Shown piece by piece: positions 1 through 11,275 of a stretch of 64,000 nucleotides of DNA. Numbering within the stretch: position 1 is the stretch's first letter; each line of letters opens with the position of its first letter. Under the pieces are notes generated by a model, which saw nothing but the letters and a program-made list of their open reading frames with translations, was not told the DNA's origin and did not search any database. Source of the stretch: Gari tellinella (lineage: Eukaryota > Mollusca > Bivalvia > Cardiida > Psammobiidae); NCBI GenBank assembly GCA_922989275.2, contig OV277868.1, positions 50,342,216 to 50,406,215 of the forward strand. The letters run 5' to 3'. The translations under genes and the position numbers were made by a program.

Positions 1-50
1 ATCTATCTACAATACTAGAAACAGGCTATTGTGTAAAGGGTTAAAATATC

Positions 51-250
51 CAGCACTGAATGATTTGGTAAAAATAACGTCTTACATATCGGACAAAACT
101 GAAATAACATTGTCCTACAGTTGAGTTCAAATTTACCTTTGCTCGGCATTTATACATGACCCGTCTTTAGATACACGGTAAAATCGTTAGGAATAAGTGA
201 TACAAACCTCGCGCACACCCCTATATAAACAATGAAGGAACGTTTATGTG
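51..250. repeat. Dispersed repeat, copy 1 of 2
   Basis: About 200 bp here recur in the same orientation at 32941-33150. Both start CCAGCACTGAATGA and share CGGCATTTATACATGACC-like and CCTCGCGCACACC stretches, with many small differences. No coding frame is seen. It may be part of a larger unclassified transposon. The following stretch, 250-898, holds no gene that I can support. Confidence 0.7.
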
Positions 251-898
251 CTTAAAGACTTTTCCTCAGTCCAGTGATGGACTACCCCCATTGTATTCGA
301 TAGGCGAGAAAAAGCATGATTCACAAGCTTTCATCAGGTATACCAATCTCAGTTGGTGTGAAATTACAGGTTACTAATCTCAAGTTGTCTAGAGAGGCCC
401 TCACATACTTACACTCAATGGTTTTTTTCAATGAGTTTAACTAACCAAACAAACAAATTTAAGGTACCGGTCTCACATGAAACGCTTGGGTGAGTATATC
501 CCTAGACAAGATAGCAGTAAAGGACAAAACTTGCACGTGGCTGCATGTTTTGATAGCTGGTTAGGTGTTATGACCGAAAGGTCGTCAGGAGATGTCTTTA
601 AAGCATTGTGAAAGTAAAACAGAAAGCTAATGTAGGATCTAATTTCATATTGATTTAAGCTGCCACCTAACTGTCAGATGACCAATTGGCCTTATTTTAG
701 AGGTCGTGATAGAGAGGTTTTAGTTCGTAAACTTAAGTTGTAAAGGTAAAGGTTTTAAGTTAAAGCAGTGTTCCTCCCGGGGGTCACATGTACTGACTGT
801 CTTTAGAATTATAATATTTAAGATGAATTATGTTAAAGTAAAATGCAATATGTGCCTATACTGTGGTCTAAGTGGTCCAATGCTTATGAACACACTAA

Positions 899-1143
899 CA
901 GTGGAGAAAACGTTATTCTTTCCCAATAAACGCGTTTACGCTAAACTATTATTTCTTTTGCAAACAGTTTGGAGCCAGATCAGACGCCGGGTAACCCGGC
1001 GTCTGATCAGGCTTCAAACTGTTTGACATCAAGATAATCATGAATTATCAGAGTTGTCCAAAAGTTGGACTTTTCTACGTTTTAGTGTTTTGCGTTTGCG
1101 TTTCGTTTCGTTTAAACGGGAAAGAATAGCGTCTTCTCCACTG
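899..1143. mobile_element. T-family MITE
   Basis: The ends CAGTGGAGAA and TTCTCCACTG are inverted repeats that continue into TTATTCTTTCCC. In the middle (about 960-1025) lies a near-perfect hairpin with arms CAAACAGTTTGGAGCC and a GACGCCGGGTAACCCGGCG centre. The small open frames across it are by-products of the palindrome. The right flank is TA, as in cleaner copies. Confidence 0.85.
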
Positions 1144-1423
1144 TAGTCTGGGATCATGAAAAGTATCATCAGGCTGAGATGGGAGTAACCCAATGTCACG
1201 GTACAGGTATTGTAATAAGTAAATCCATCTATAACAACCACTGAGTTAATTTTGATTATTTTGTGTTTAAGACAGGTGGCTGCTTAAAGCAAGGTGAAAG
1301 TAAAACAGAAAGTCAAAGGAGTCACCTGTATTTCATGTAATTAATTAGCCTTCTTTTTAGGTTGGCTTATTATAAAGCATACTTGAGTTGGTCGCTAAAA
1401 CTACTATGAACAACTGTGTTAAC

Positions 1424-1672
1424 ACATTAAACCCTAACGAAGAGTTTACTCGTCATTTACAAACAGTGTACCTGTGAGGATTACACTTGTCCCATGCAAA
1501 CAGTGTAGACCCTGATCAGAGGGCTCCATAAGGAGCCCTCTGATCAGAGTCTACACTGTTTGTCATTTTGAAATATATTGTAAAAATCAACTCTAAATAG
1601 TCAAAACTGGACTTGACTTATTTTGAAACTGGAATTGTCCATTAAATAAATGTTGCAGGGGTGATAGAGTTA
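1424..1672. mobile_element. L-family MITE (TTAA type)
   Basis: A TTAA-flanked element runs from TTAAACCCTAACGA to GATAGAGTTAA. Its hairpin (about 1495-1562) has arms AAACAGTGTAGACCCTGATC and AGAGGGCTCC at its centre. TTAA targets and CCC ends are typical of piggyBac-like elements. No transposase is present. Confidence 0.75.
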
Positions 1673-2090
1673 ATGTTGGTATTCAGTCCGGTACACATAC
1701 AGGAACTAGATATTAAACACTGCGCTTATAGTGTTTAAGCATGACTACACTCATTCAGTACAATGGTATTTTAAAGCAATATAAATGAAACAGATATTTA
1801 ATATTTAAATTAGTTAAGATGAGTTATGTTAAAGACAAATGCCACATTTGCCTATGCTGTGGTCTAATGCTTATAAACATACTCAGCAGTGGATCATGAA
1901 TATTATCACTAGGCTCAGCTTGGGGCTAAGTCAAGATCAGGGAATAGATATTGTATAGTATAGAGCACAGTTGTAAGCAAATGCTTAAGTGGATCGCTAC
2001 AGCAACTGCGAACAGCTCGACTGATTCTGGCATTAAATTCAGTCCTGTGCATATACAGGAAATAAATATGAAACGATGTGCTTACAGCGT

Positions 2091-2329
2091 TTAACCCTTT
2101 TTGTGAGATGTTTACCCCGTCATCGTTTCACTGTCTTAGAACTGCTTCCATTTTGTTATCTGCAATGTCGTTTCAAAGTTAGAAAAAAATAAGGCAGTAT
2201 GTCTAAAGAAATTTCAAAACGAGTGTCAAACAATTTGGATCCTGATCAGACGCCGCGTTACGCGGCGTCTGATGAGGATCAAAACTGTTTTCAAACACGC
2301 TTTAAAGCGTCATTGAGAGTGAAAGGGTA
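2091..2329. mobile_element. P-family MITE (TTAA type)
   Basis: It starts TTAACCC and ends GTGAAAGGG, with the right TTAA lost. The hairpin at 2226-2292 is built on GGATCCTGATCAGACGCCGC, with an A-rich left arm. The interior carries the TGTCTGCAATATCGTTTC module typical of this family. Non-coding. Confidence 0.75.
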
Positions 2330-2462
2330 TGATTATAAGTATAAGTATGATTATACTCATTGAGCATTTCCCCTTTCTGTGAGGATATGTTTAAGCAATA
2401 TGAAGCGGAGTGTGTATTCATTTGTAAACAGTATGTTATCTGTCTTAGAATATCTGAATAAA

Positions 2463-2630
2463 CAGGGTTCCAGATACGAGGGAGTAATCTGACAAATCCA
2501 AAATGTTCTCACTCATACTGAACCAAATCCTATGGTGTTACTACTCATTAGAATCGTCACCATAGGGTTTATTGCAGGAATTAATATTTTAGTTTTTGAA
2601 ATACCCCTCTTATCTGGATACCTGATAAAA
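2463..2630. mobile_element. H-family MITE, degraded
   Basis: The block CAGGGTTCCAGATACGAGGG ... TTATCTGGATACCTG matches the better preserved copy at 62210-62392, including the inner CTACTCATTAGAATCGTC words. CAGGG ends recall hAT elements, but no clean target duplication is visible here. Confidence 0.6.
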
Positions 2631-2914
2631 ATGGTAATCTGGAGTTGATTGTTTTGTTATCCCTTTTATTCTCCGCTCAACAACAACGCCAACAGCTATC
2701 TTAAGAAACAAGCAATTTTGCACCTTAAAACTGATGTATCAGTCAGAGTAACAAACAGTTTCGATCTCGATCATACGTCACATTTAGTGCGTCCTTATCT
2801 GGAAATAAAATGTTTCCAAAATGCTTCATTTTCATGAGACGGGTTTAAAAAGCAGTTTAACTCTTATACGGATTTTCTCATGTATATCGAAATAAATTTT
2901 AAAAGTTTTCATAT

Positions 2915-3388
2915 TTGTTTATAGAGCGTCTTGTTGACGTCTTTAAACAGCAATGGTGTGAATCATTAGGTAATAGTCAGTCAATGTTTATGTATAAAAA
3001 TTATAAATCCATATTTGAATATGAGGCATATTTAGACAAGCTACCTAAGAAATTGAGAATACCAGTATCGAGATTAAGATTATCTTCACATAACTTAAGA
3101 ATCGAAACTGGTTGTTATTCTCAATCTAGAACTGAGCGTAATCTAATATTCTGCTTGAATTGTGATAAGCACGACTTAGAAGACGAATATCATTTTGTAC
3201 TTGTTTGTCCGGTCTATGATGATATACGTCGTACGTTTGTCAAATCATTATAATTTTATTATAATAGAGCAAGTGTTTTGAAATTTATTTCACTGATACA
3301 AACTGAAAATTCTAAAGAGCTATTCAAACTTAGTAAGTTTTTATCCGCAACGTTTAATCGACGATTGTTAATATCAAATACTATTTAA
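2915..3388 (+). pseudogene. LINE reverse-transcriptase tail (CR1/L2-like), broken
   Basis: The frame encodes the C-terminal end of a non-LTR retrotransposon ORF2. The diagnostic stretch is a cysteine pair (CLNC) followed by LEDEYHFVLVCPVYDDIRR. One TAA at 3251-3253 interrupts the frame, and the same frame then continues with a FYYNRASVLKF-like stretch to a TAA at about 3388. Nothing upstream encodes the polymerase core, so this is a 5'-truncated dead copy. Family-level similarity is to the tails at 7558-7758 and 10584-10808. Confidence 0.8.
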
Positions 3389-3720
3389 GAATCTCTTTAT
3401 GTAATAACACCATTAACTCTGTATAAAAAATCTACAGAGATTGGAACAATTTAACTATTTAGAGTTCAACCTCTTTTTGTTCGATTCAACATAAATTAAT
3501 GTACATGTATGTTACTTTAAAGTGAAACGTGCAAGTGATGATTGTTTTGAAGTTCTTGACATGTGATTATGTTTATATTATTATGATTATATTAATGTAA
3601 TAAGAAACACTTTGTGTTTACATTACTGAATAAACAAATCTTGAATCTTGATATCTAATATACGGATATCTTTCACTTCACATTTACACGCTGCGGGTAG
3701 ATTGTGATAACAGGTGCAAA

Positions 3721-4063
3721 TACAGCGCTCCCTCTCTACAACGACATCCAATGGGAGACAAAAAATATATGCGTTGTTCGGAGGGAGTCGTTGTAGAGAG
3801 GGAAACTGGTTTCCATTTGCAAAACAGCTTGAATTCTGATCAGACGCCGCGTAACGCGGCGTCTGATCTGGATTCAAGGTATTTGTCACTCGTCATTAAG
3901 TCTTTTTTCTGTCAAGATGTCTATTATATAACTTTGAGAAAAACAGCATACGACAAATTTAAGCAGACGACAAGGTCTTGACATATTTGCATTTTTTGGG
4001 GAGCAGCGACAGGGTTGTAGTAAGGAGGGAATCGTTGTTCAGAGGGCCGTTTGGAACACTGTA
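3721..4063. mobile_element. S-family MITE
   Basis: It starts TACAGCGCTCCCTCTC, has the ACGACATCCAATGGGAGAC module, a hairpin at about 3822-3882 (GACGCCGCGTAACGCGGCGTC) and the CAGACGAC module. The right end is worn (GGAACACTGTA). The region after it, 4064-4553, contains no recognisable gene. Confidence 0.75.
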
Positions 4064-4553
4064 GTTTGGATCCAGAGGAGAGTGGTATGGTGTCTCATCT
4101 GAATCCAAACCTTTTGACACACTATTACTCTGATGATATTTTGTGAATACAATAGATAATTATTATCTCTTTTAGGAATTATTGGTACAGACTACAACTA
4201 TACACATGAAGTTTGTTCTCGGCTTATCAATGCAGTTAACACCCGATTAACCTGCCTTGTCCAGGCAAACCTTGATTGGACAAAGATCAGGTGTCCATCT
4301 TACGAAACGTACGAAAGACAAAATACGATCGTACATCTGATTTCTGATTGTTTCATATAAAAACCTTGTCTTGTGACATTAAAACAAGTTTTGTTCTGTT
4401 TGCTTTTATTTAACCACCATACATGATGAAATATAAGAAAGAAAGAAACAAAAAACAGTCACATATATACAACACATGTCAAAGCAATCAACTAAACACA
4501 CAGGAATGATTGAACAAATGAAAATGAAGCAAAATAAACTAATCCGTTTTGTT

Positions 4554-4771
4554 TTTACCCCTTCATTGCCTTACCACGAGCGCAACAGTTCTTTTGCAAA
4601 CAGTTTGGATCCTGATCAGACGCCGCTTTACGCGGCGTCTGATCAGGATTCAAACTGTTTGCTACTCGTTTCAATATTTCTTCAGTCAAAATAGCAAAAA
4701 ATAAAATTTAAGAAATAAAAGCAGACGACAATTGTTTAAAAATGATGACGTCACGGTAGTGAGGGGGTTAA
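4554..4771. mobile_element. P-family MITE
   Basis: It runs from TTACCCCTTCATTGCC to GTAGTGAGGGGGTTAA. The hairpin at 4594-4662 is one of the most complete core palindromes in the window. GCAGACGACAATTG precedes the right end. Non-coding. Confidence 0.75.
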
Positions 4772-4912
4772 ACTTAGATACTAAGGATGCCATTTTGCTT
4801 TAAAACTTAGATGGTAGGGGGTCACATTATTAGGCACAAATCATTTTAAATACCTCAACAGGTTGCCAGTATCAAAAGGAGTTAATCAAATCACCCTTTC
4901 GCACGTTTACAA

Positions 4913-5254
4913 TACAGTGCTCCCTCTCTATAACGGCCCTCCCAACAACGACTCCCTCCTTACAACGACCCTGGTAGCAGTTCCCTAAACAGGACAATCA
5001 GGTCTAATATAACGCTTTTACTACTGAAATATTGTCTGCTTCAAATTGTCTTCTAAAAGTTATATAATGTACATTTTGACATAAAAACATAATGACGAGT
5101 GACAAACTGCTTGAATCCAGATCAGACGCCGCGTTAATCTGGATTCAAGTTGTTTGCAAATGTAAGCCCATGTCCCTCCCTATAACGACTCCCTCCGAAC
5201 AACGCACACATTTTTGTCTCCCAGTGGGTGTCGTTGTAGAGAGGGAGCGCTGTA
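4913..5254. mobile_element. S-family MITE with a half-deleted hairpin
   Basis: The ends TACAGTGCTCCCTC and GAGGGAGCGCTGTA are intact, with a TA flank on both sides. Its hairpin has lost most of one arm at the centre: after GACGCCGCGTTA the sequence jumps to the TCTGGATTCAAG arm. The next 650 bp (5255-5904) are AT-rich and show nothing I can annotate. Confidence 0.8.
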
Positions 5255-5904
5255 TATCAAAAGGCGCTGCTCCTCTATATCTTGGGCGCTGTACAAGGTC
5301 AAATATGATAGCCATTCCCGCTCAAGAAGATTCATTTTCCTTCACTTTTACTGATAATGGACGCTATGCTATTCCTAGAGTCAACAGCTTTGGTAAGAAT
5401 TCACTCAATTTAGAGTTGATGTAAAACAAATTCTTGTTAGCTAAAGAATAACTTCTTTACTTGAGAGATAATAAGTGTGTTCTTATTGGATTTTTGCATA
5501 TCAGGATTTCTTTTTTATCATTTGCCTAGTAGTATATTTGTGTTAATTTTAGATAGCTTTGTTTCACTTTATCATTATTCTTATAATTTGTTCTGATACT
5601 CTGCTGTGTTAACTCATGAGCATGGTCTAGTTATTCTAAAACTGATAATTGTGAGCTTAGTCAGTGATTTCAATGATAATTCTGTGATACATTTAATTTA
5701 ACGATACTATCTGTGATATTTATTTATAATAATACCGTGATTCTCTGTGTCTTGCCTCTAGAATCAAGGGCCACAATGGAAATAAGGAAAATATTTTCAT
5801 TTTCCTGTGTTATCCTTGGTTTCTAGTGCGCATTACATGGCTCTTATACGATTGCTTTAATTATGCTTTGCCATGTTATGTACACTTTTTACCGAAATTA
5901 ATCT

Positions 5905-6180
5905 ATCTATCTATCTAAATCTAAGCAATCAAGAATGAATGAATGAATAATTAATGCATTAATGAGCGAATTTTTCAAATCGAATGAATGAATGAATAAT
6001 ACAATGATAAAAAATGCGAGCAGTGAAATACGATCAGCTAAATTGTCGATGCAAAATGAGTGAACACACACTATAAGTAAACAACGAAAAAGCCGAACAA
6101 ATGAATGAATGTTCAACAGAATAAATGAATGAATGAACGAATTAATGAATGAAACAGTCATTCAATCAACCAGTCAGTCC
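5905..6180. repeat. Imperfect AATG microsatellite
   Basis: Short runs of AATGAATG recur across about 250 bp, mixed with diverged sequence, then pass into a CAGTCAACC-like simple region to about 6260. The open frames here are low-complexity and not credible genes. Confidence 0.7.
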
Positions 6181-6524
6181 ACAAACCGAAAAGCCAAGCA
6201 GCTACCAAAATACCAACCCTCAGCCAGCCCCTCAATCAGTCAACCGACCAACTAGTCAATCATTCGATTACTCAATTAATAAAGAGGTAATTGATGGAAT
6301 GAAAAAGTAAATGCATAAAAGTCTAACCATAGTAATAGTCTACGAATAACAATTTAGCTTACTGTATATTCACTCCCCTGATCATTGAGGACTGCTAATA
6401 TATAGTGCGTAGGCAGTCGCAGTACCGGCTCTGACCCTTCACAGGTACCCATAATAACCACTGTGTGAAAAGGAGCAATTCAATGTGCATATCTTGCTCT
6501 TGAACATTCATGTAAATCATCGGG

Positions 6525-6625
6525 GAATCGAAAAAAGTCCATAGTCAGGCCGCTGGTCCGGGGTAGGATCGAACTCACGACCCCTGGTACCGTAGTCGAG
6601 TGCATTACAAATAGACTACTGTCGT
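6525..6625 (-). repeat. tRNA-derived SINE-like segment
   Basis: On the minus strand a box-B-like GAGTTCGATCC lies downstream of an A-box-like region (CACTCGACTACGG). This resembles the RNA polymerase III promoter of tRNA-derived SINEs. No cloverleaf with a paired acceptor stem could be drawn, so it is not called as a tRNA gene. Confidence 0.4.
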
Positions 6626-6844
6626 CGGTGTAATCAAGACAATTGCAAAAACAAACATCGTACGACAAAAACGGTCGTAAGTCAAAACATTAAAATACAT
6701 CTTATTTCTGATCTCACCATCTTATCCTGTCTTGTAAAATCTCTTCGGTATTGCCTTTTCAAGATGGTGAAACAAATGATAATTGTTGATTTAAGAATCT
6801 GACTTATGGTCATTTTTGTCGTACGACGTTTCAAAAACGGACCC

Positions 6845-7074
6845 CGGGGCCCGTTTTACAAAACTACTTACGCAAAATTTTTGCGTAAGTCAAAATCGTT
6901 TAATTCTTATCGTTTGCAAACAGCAAATAGCCAGATCAGAGGACGCGCTAAAAGCGCGTCCTCTGTTCTGGCTTTTTGCTGTTTGTGGCAAGTGATAAAA
7001 AAAATATAAATATAAATTCAAAATTTTGACTTACGCAAATAATTTGCGTAAGTTGTTTAGTAAAACGGGCCCCA
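6845..7074. mobile_element. R-family MITE carrying a variant core hairpin
   Basis: The inverted ends are GGGGCCCGTTTTA and TAAAACGGGCCCC, followed inward by CTTACGCAAA / TTTGCGTAAG. The centre (6912-6990) is a hairpin with arms GCAAACAGCAAATAGCCAGA and an AGGACGCGC centre, a variant of the core used in other families. Confidence 0.8.
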
Positions 7075-7131
7075 GATGCTGAGTTCTTCAACATCTCAAC
7101 AGGATCGAAACGTTGTGAAATAAGTATCAAT

Positions 7132-7226
7132 ACAGTGCTTTCTCTCTAGAACTGCACACAATTGGAGATACAACAAATTGTGTGTGTTGTTCGGAGGGAG
7201 TCGTTATAGGGAGGGAACAGTGTATA
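7132..7226. mobile_element. S-family fragment
   Basis: A short internally deleted copy: TACAGTGCTTTCTCTCTAGA at the left and GGAGGGAGTCGTTATAGGGA at the right, with the hairpin missing. Confidence 0.55.
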
Positions 7227-7307
7227 TCGATGATTAGCATAACTACATGTGGTGTGTTAGCCAGCATAATGAAGGGCACGTTTTATGAAATGTCGTACGA
7301 CAAAAAT

Positions 7308-7760
7308 GGTCGTCAGTCATATTATTGGAAAAGGCCAAGTATGTTGAAATTTACAAAGTTAATGACTAGTGTTGATGTTAAGATTGTTAGAAATTTTTCA
7401 ATTCACTATTTATCAGTTGACTATGCATTTCAAGCTCAACCTCTTTGATCTGATGACTATTACTGTAGTTATGATGAAGATGATTCAGGTTAGCAGTTGA
7501 AACAGGGAGATGGAATAAACCATTGCCAATAGCATTCAATGATAGAAAATGTAATGCATGTTCCACATGGAAGATGAATTTCATTTTGTATTAGAATGTA
7601 TTCAATTCCAAGATCTAAGAATAAAATATATTTCAGAATATTATTGGAAAAGGCCAAGTATGTTGAAATTTACAAAGTTAATGACTAGTTTTGATGTTAA
7701 GACTGTTAGAAATGTATCAATGTTTGTTCACTATGCATTTCAAGCTAAACCTCGTTGATC
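7308..7760 (+). pseudogene. Duplicated LINE ORF2 tails
   Basis: Two copies of a CR1/L2-like tail lie head to tail. 7308-7445 and 7637-7758 both encode a YYWKRPSMLKFTKLMTS-like stretch; the second also has the preceding EDEFHFVLECIQFQDLR motif from 7565. Both are 5'-truncated and carry no polymerase core. The repeat unit is about 315-320 bp, which suggests a local duplication after insertion. From 7761 to 8390 the sequence is AT-rich, with one short internal duplication (TTTAAATGTTACTAGTATAAG twice near 7960-8050). Confidence 0.75.
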
Positions 7761-8389
7761 TGATGACTATTACTGAAGTTATGATGGAGATGATTCAAAT
7801 TCTTCATTATTACATGTACATGTACTTACATGCAAAAGGAGTGTACCAGGTTAAACTGCTTGTTTTGGAGTAGTTTAGTCTACGTCTAGTCTGTTTGCTT
7901 GGTTGTAAAGGTTTTTATGTAAATTAATGTTTTTGTTTAACTTTGAGTTCTAATAGCTGTTTAAATGTTACTAGTATAAGTTTTCGGTGCAAATGAATGT
8001 TTTAATTTAAATTCGAGTTCCAATAATTGTTTAAATGTTACTAGTATAAGATTTATTTTATTCTTATAACATCAGTATTTTCTAACACAAATATAATAGA
8101 TATTTGATTTAAGAAAACTAAGTTATGATAATGGTGAAATTAAAATGATATCAATTCTGTTTAAAGTCAATATCACTGAAATCATAATTTTAAGTTTGTC
8201 TTTACTTACATCTTCTCCGCTAAATGCATCTTTATTGTCATAACTGTTTGTTTGTTTATGTATTACATGCCTATGTTTGTTTACAACATGTATTACATGC
8301 CTCATGGACTTGTTAGTCTGAAGGAAGAATAAAATCAATCATATCAATCATATCATATTCTAAAAGCATCAATAATTATTTAGTTCTCC

Positions 8390-8545
8390 ATCTAATCCTG
8401 TCTTGTGATATCTGTCTTGAAAAGACGATTCCACAGAGATGTCCGAAGACAGGATAAGACGGAGAAATCACAAATTAGATTTATTTAAAAGTTTAAGCTT
8501 ACGACCGTTTTGTCGTACGACTTTCCATAAAACGAGCCCAAAGTA
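8390..8545. mobile_element. R-family MITE fragment
   Basis: It contains the inner palindrome of the R family (CCTGTCTTGTGATATC ... GACAGGATAAGA around a GAAAAGACGATTCC centre) and a worn right end CGTACGACTTTCCATAAAAC. The left end is not recognised. Confidence 0.6.
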
Positions 8546-8954
8546 TTTATCAAGTTACATTTATATACCGCACATTTATTTAGCCCTTCTGCTTTTGGCA
8601 CTTGAATGAACGGTCTATTCAGATTCTCCAATGTGTTCTAGATTCTCCAATGTGCTCATCTGTCTAGAAAATGTCCGCCTTGCTATATCCAAATGTAACA
8701 GTTCGAGTTAGAGATGTCCATAAAGGAAGGGACTTTATATATCTAAGAGACTATTCAGCAACGCAAACGCCAGTTTGAACTGATTGTCATTGACGCTTTT
8801 CCAAATCAAGTCATACATTGATACATGTTTTTTCCGTTTCAACCTAGATCTACTTCGTACACCATATCTACTTCGTACACCGTACAACAAATAGTCAAAC
8901 TGCTTTTTACCAATTAAGCTACTCTACAAACAATAGCAACTCAAACGCGCATGT

Positions 8955-9722
8955 TTATACCAATACAACAGCAACGAAAGCAGGAAACAGTAGCATACTG
9001 AATCTGTTAGCCAACATGGTGTTGGTAAATCGATAGCCGTCTTCTACACGACCTCCACCACTGCTGCTGAAGTAATCATCTACACATATTTCAAAGGTTA
9101 TGTTCCACAGATTCTTGTCTTCCTCACCCATGATATATTTATCGTAGTTGTATGATGGCTTAATATAGTTGTTTCTCAATGCATTTGTATAGTCCAGGCC
9201 ACTTATCTCAATCCGTGGGCACTCAATGTCGCTGATATATATGGGAGGCAAACTGCATATCAATTTGGAATACCGAAAATGCGGCATGTTCTCATATGTG
9301 TCGTCTGAACTAAGCCAGTCAGAGTTCTTTGCAATCAGTTCCATTACAAAAGTATAATTCTTTGTACTGTTTATATTCACTAATAAAGTGTTGTTATTGA
9401 GCATCTTCGCAACGTTCAGAATTTTCATTTCAGGGCAGCTGGACGATGTAACCAGATATAGCTGTGCAGTCAACGTCATGTTGTGTTTGGTAGTGTTCTG
9501 GTGGATAGTATTATAACAAACTCGGCAATTTTGTTCCTCAATCATGTTGTTTAAAGCATATGTAGTCAATTGTAAATCGTTCATGCTTGTTGTAACATAA
9601 GGTGTCGGGACCAAACGTACTCTAAATTCTATTGCGAATCCATCTGTTGCTTTGAAAGCTCTCAAGCAAGTTCCGTACCTCGGAATAGAAGCCAATGGGC
9701 ATATCAAATCTCTGCATTTATC
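8955..9722 (-). CDS. Last exon of a secreted, probably GPI-anchored cysteine-rich protein
   Basis: The exon follows a good acceptor (ATCAATTTCAG at 9723-9733) and reads about 255 residues to a TAA at 8957-8955. It starts with a Cys-Arg-Asp-Leu-Ile-Cys-Pro stretch of the kind seen in ectodomains of molluscan adhesion/secretin-like receptor proteins, and has several N-glycosylation sequons. It ends in a short hydrophobic tail (ANRFSMLLFPAFVAVVLV), with no seven-helix domain. That ending suits a GPI anchor or a single membrane anchor. It probably belongs with the exon at 14991-14081. Joining that exon (two spare bases) to the main acceptor breaks the frame. A second AG 11 bases further on (exon start 9711) keeps it, giving about 555 aa; an unseen middle exon is equally possible. 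Confidence 0.6.
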   Translation of the reverse strand, partial: DKCRDLICPLASIPRYGTCLRAFKATDGFAIEFRVRLVPTPYVTTSMNDLQLTTYALNNMIEEQNCRVCYNTIHQNTTKHNMTLTAQLYLVTSSSCPEMKILNVAKMLNNNTLLVNINSTKNYTFVMELIAKNSDWLSSDDTYENMPHFRYSKLICSLPPIYISDIECPRIEISGLDYTNALRNNYIKPSYNYDKYIMGEEDKNLWNITFEICVDDYFSSSGGGRVEDGYRFTNTMLANRFSMLLFPAFVAVVLV

Positions 9723-10574
9723 CTGAAATTGATACAAATATCGTCAATTGAATCTTTCGAAGTAAACTCTTTTGAAAGCATTAAAAAAAAATTGTCATAA
9801 AATGTGTAATGTATGTTTCCGAAACACATATATGCATGTTGACCATATACTATTTCATATTTACTATGTAATATTGTAAATTCCCCATATAATATTCCTG
9901 AAAGTTAAATAATTCAACACTTATTGAAGTCTCCTATAGATTCGACGTGATGGGTTTAATTAAGATACACGTCCTAAACTGAAGTATGATAATGTAAAGA
10001 AAAACTCCTTCAAACCAAACTTTTTATACACACTAACATGTTTAAAGAAGTCAAATGTCACGAATTTGATACAAAAGTTCGATTTCTTTCTATCTGGAAT
10101 TTATATCTAATAGTTTTAAGTGTAAACTCCTTGGGTAGTATCATAAAAACACATGGCCAAAGAGTGTATTTCATCTTTATTACTCTCACGTTACATTACC
10201 AATACCATGGCATATAAATATACAGTTGCTCCAAACCAATATGGACCAAAGAGTCTAAGGTAGTCAGTTCTGAAACGACATACGTAAGAAATATTCAAAC
10301 ATGGGTCCCGACAACAATGTTGCCTATACAGTTAACTGTATGGCTTCTAATCACATTTAAAATGTTCCTTACTCTCCACATTGTAACCATAGCTGGATGC
10401 CGAGCTTCCAGCTACCTTTACAATGCTTACCAATGCTATACTATAAACGGTTTTCTATAAACATAAATTATATGCCTATCCATCCTATTTAAACTTATAA
10501 TAATGCTAATGAATGTCTCAACCTTAAAGCAATGCTGATCAAATTAACATAGACATATAAAAACTCCATATCAT

Positions 10575-10808
10575 GAAAGAAGATGTCAGGCATGCAATTA
10601 TTTAGAGGATGAATATCACTTTCTTCTTGAGTGCCCTATATATTCTGATTTGAGAAAAATGTACATTAAGAAGTACTATTGGAAACGTCCAAATATGTTA
10701 AAATTCATTGAACTTTTAAAATCTGAAAATGAAAATATCCTTAGAAACTTGGCCTTATTTATCTATAAAGGGTTTGAAATAAGGAACAGTACTAACTATC
10801 TTAATTGA
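10575..10808 (+). pseudogene. LINE ORF2 tail (CR1/L2-like)
   Basis: The frame from about 10575 encodes CQACNYLEDEYHFLLECP, then a YYWKRPNMLKF stretch, and stops at TGA 10806-10808. It is the same protein tail as at 7558-7758 and 2915-3388. It sits in the presumed intron of the cysteine-rich protein gene, on the opposite strand, and is 5'-truncated. Confidence 0.8.
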
Positions 10809-10899
10809 TATACTGTCCCTCTCTCCTTAAATTAAAATTAGTTATCATAATTATTTAGATGATAGCCATTTTCTGGCTTTTGAAATCAGGTTATCACTT

Positions 10900-11275
10900 T
10901 AGGCGGGCTGAAAATAAAGTGGAAATCACCTTAAGGTGCTTTCTGCTTTATTTTCAGTCAGTCTTAAGCTTTCAACGACTGTATGAACTACCTGTAGAAT
11001 ATTAAATGTATTTTAGCTCGTTCTTAGTCTTGAAAACGGGGGTTTAACATGAAGCCGATTGAAAGTAAAGCAGAATGAGCTGTAGGGTGCATTCTGCTTT
11101 CCTTCCAGTGAGCTTCAAGTATGAATAATACATATAAATATTTGATGTATATAGGAAGGAATAGTTACTTTAATGGATGTTGAAAACAAGTTTGCGCTTG
11201 AAGTTGGCTGAAAGTCAAGTAGAATGAGCTTTCAGTGCATTCTGATTTACTTTCAGCCAGCCTTTTAAGCTTTTA
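10900..11275. repeat. Three related hairpins in tandem
   Basis: Three palindromes (about 10905-10975, 11060-11115, 11200-11275) each pair a GCTGAAAGTAAAGCAGAATG-like arm with its complement. These are K-family hairpin cores in diverged surroundings. Spacing is about 150 bp, so the array probably came from local duplication of one insertion. Confidence 0.65.

Noticed and set aside
5907..6161. 84-codon Phe/Ile/His-rich frame
   Set aside because: Translation of the AATG microsatellite.
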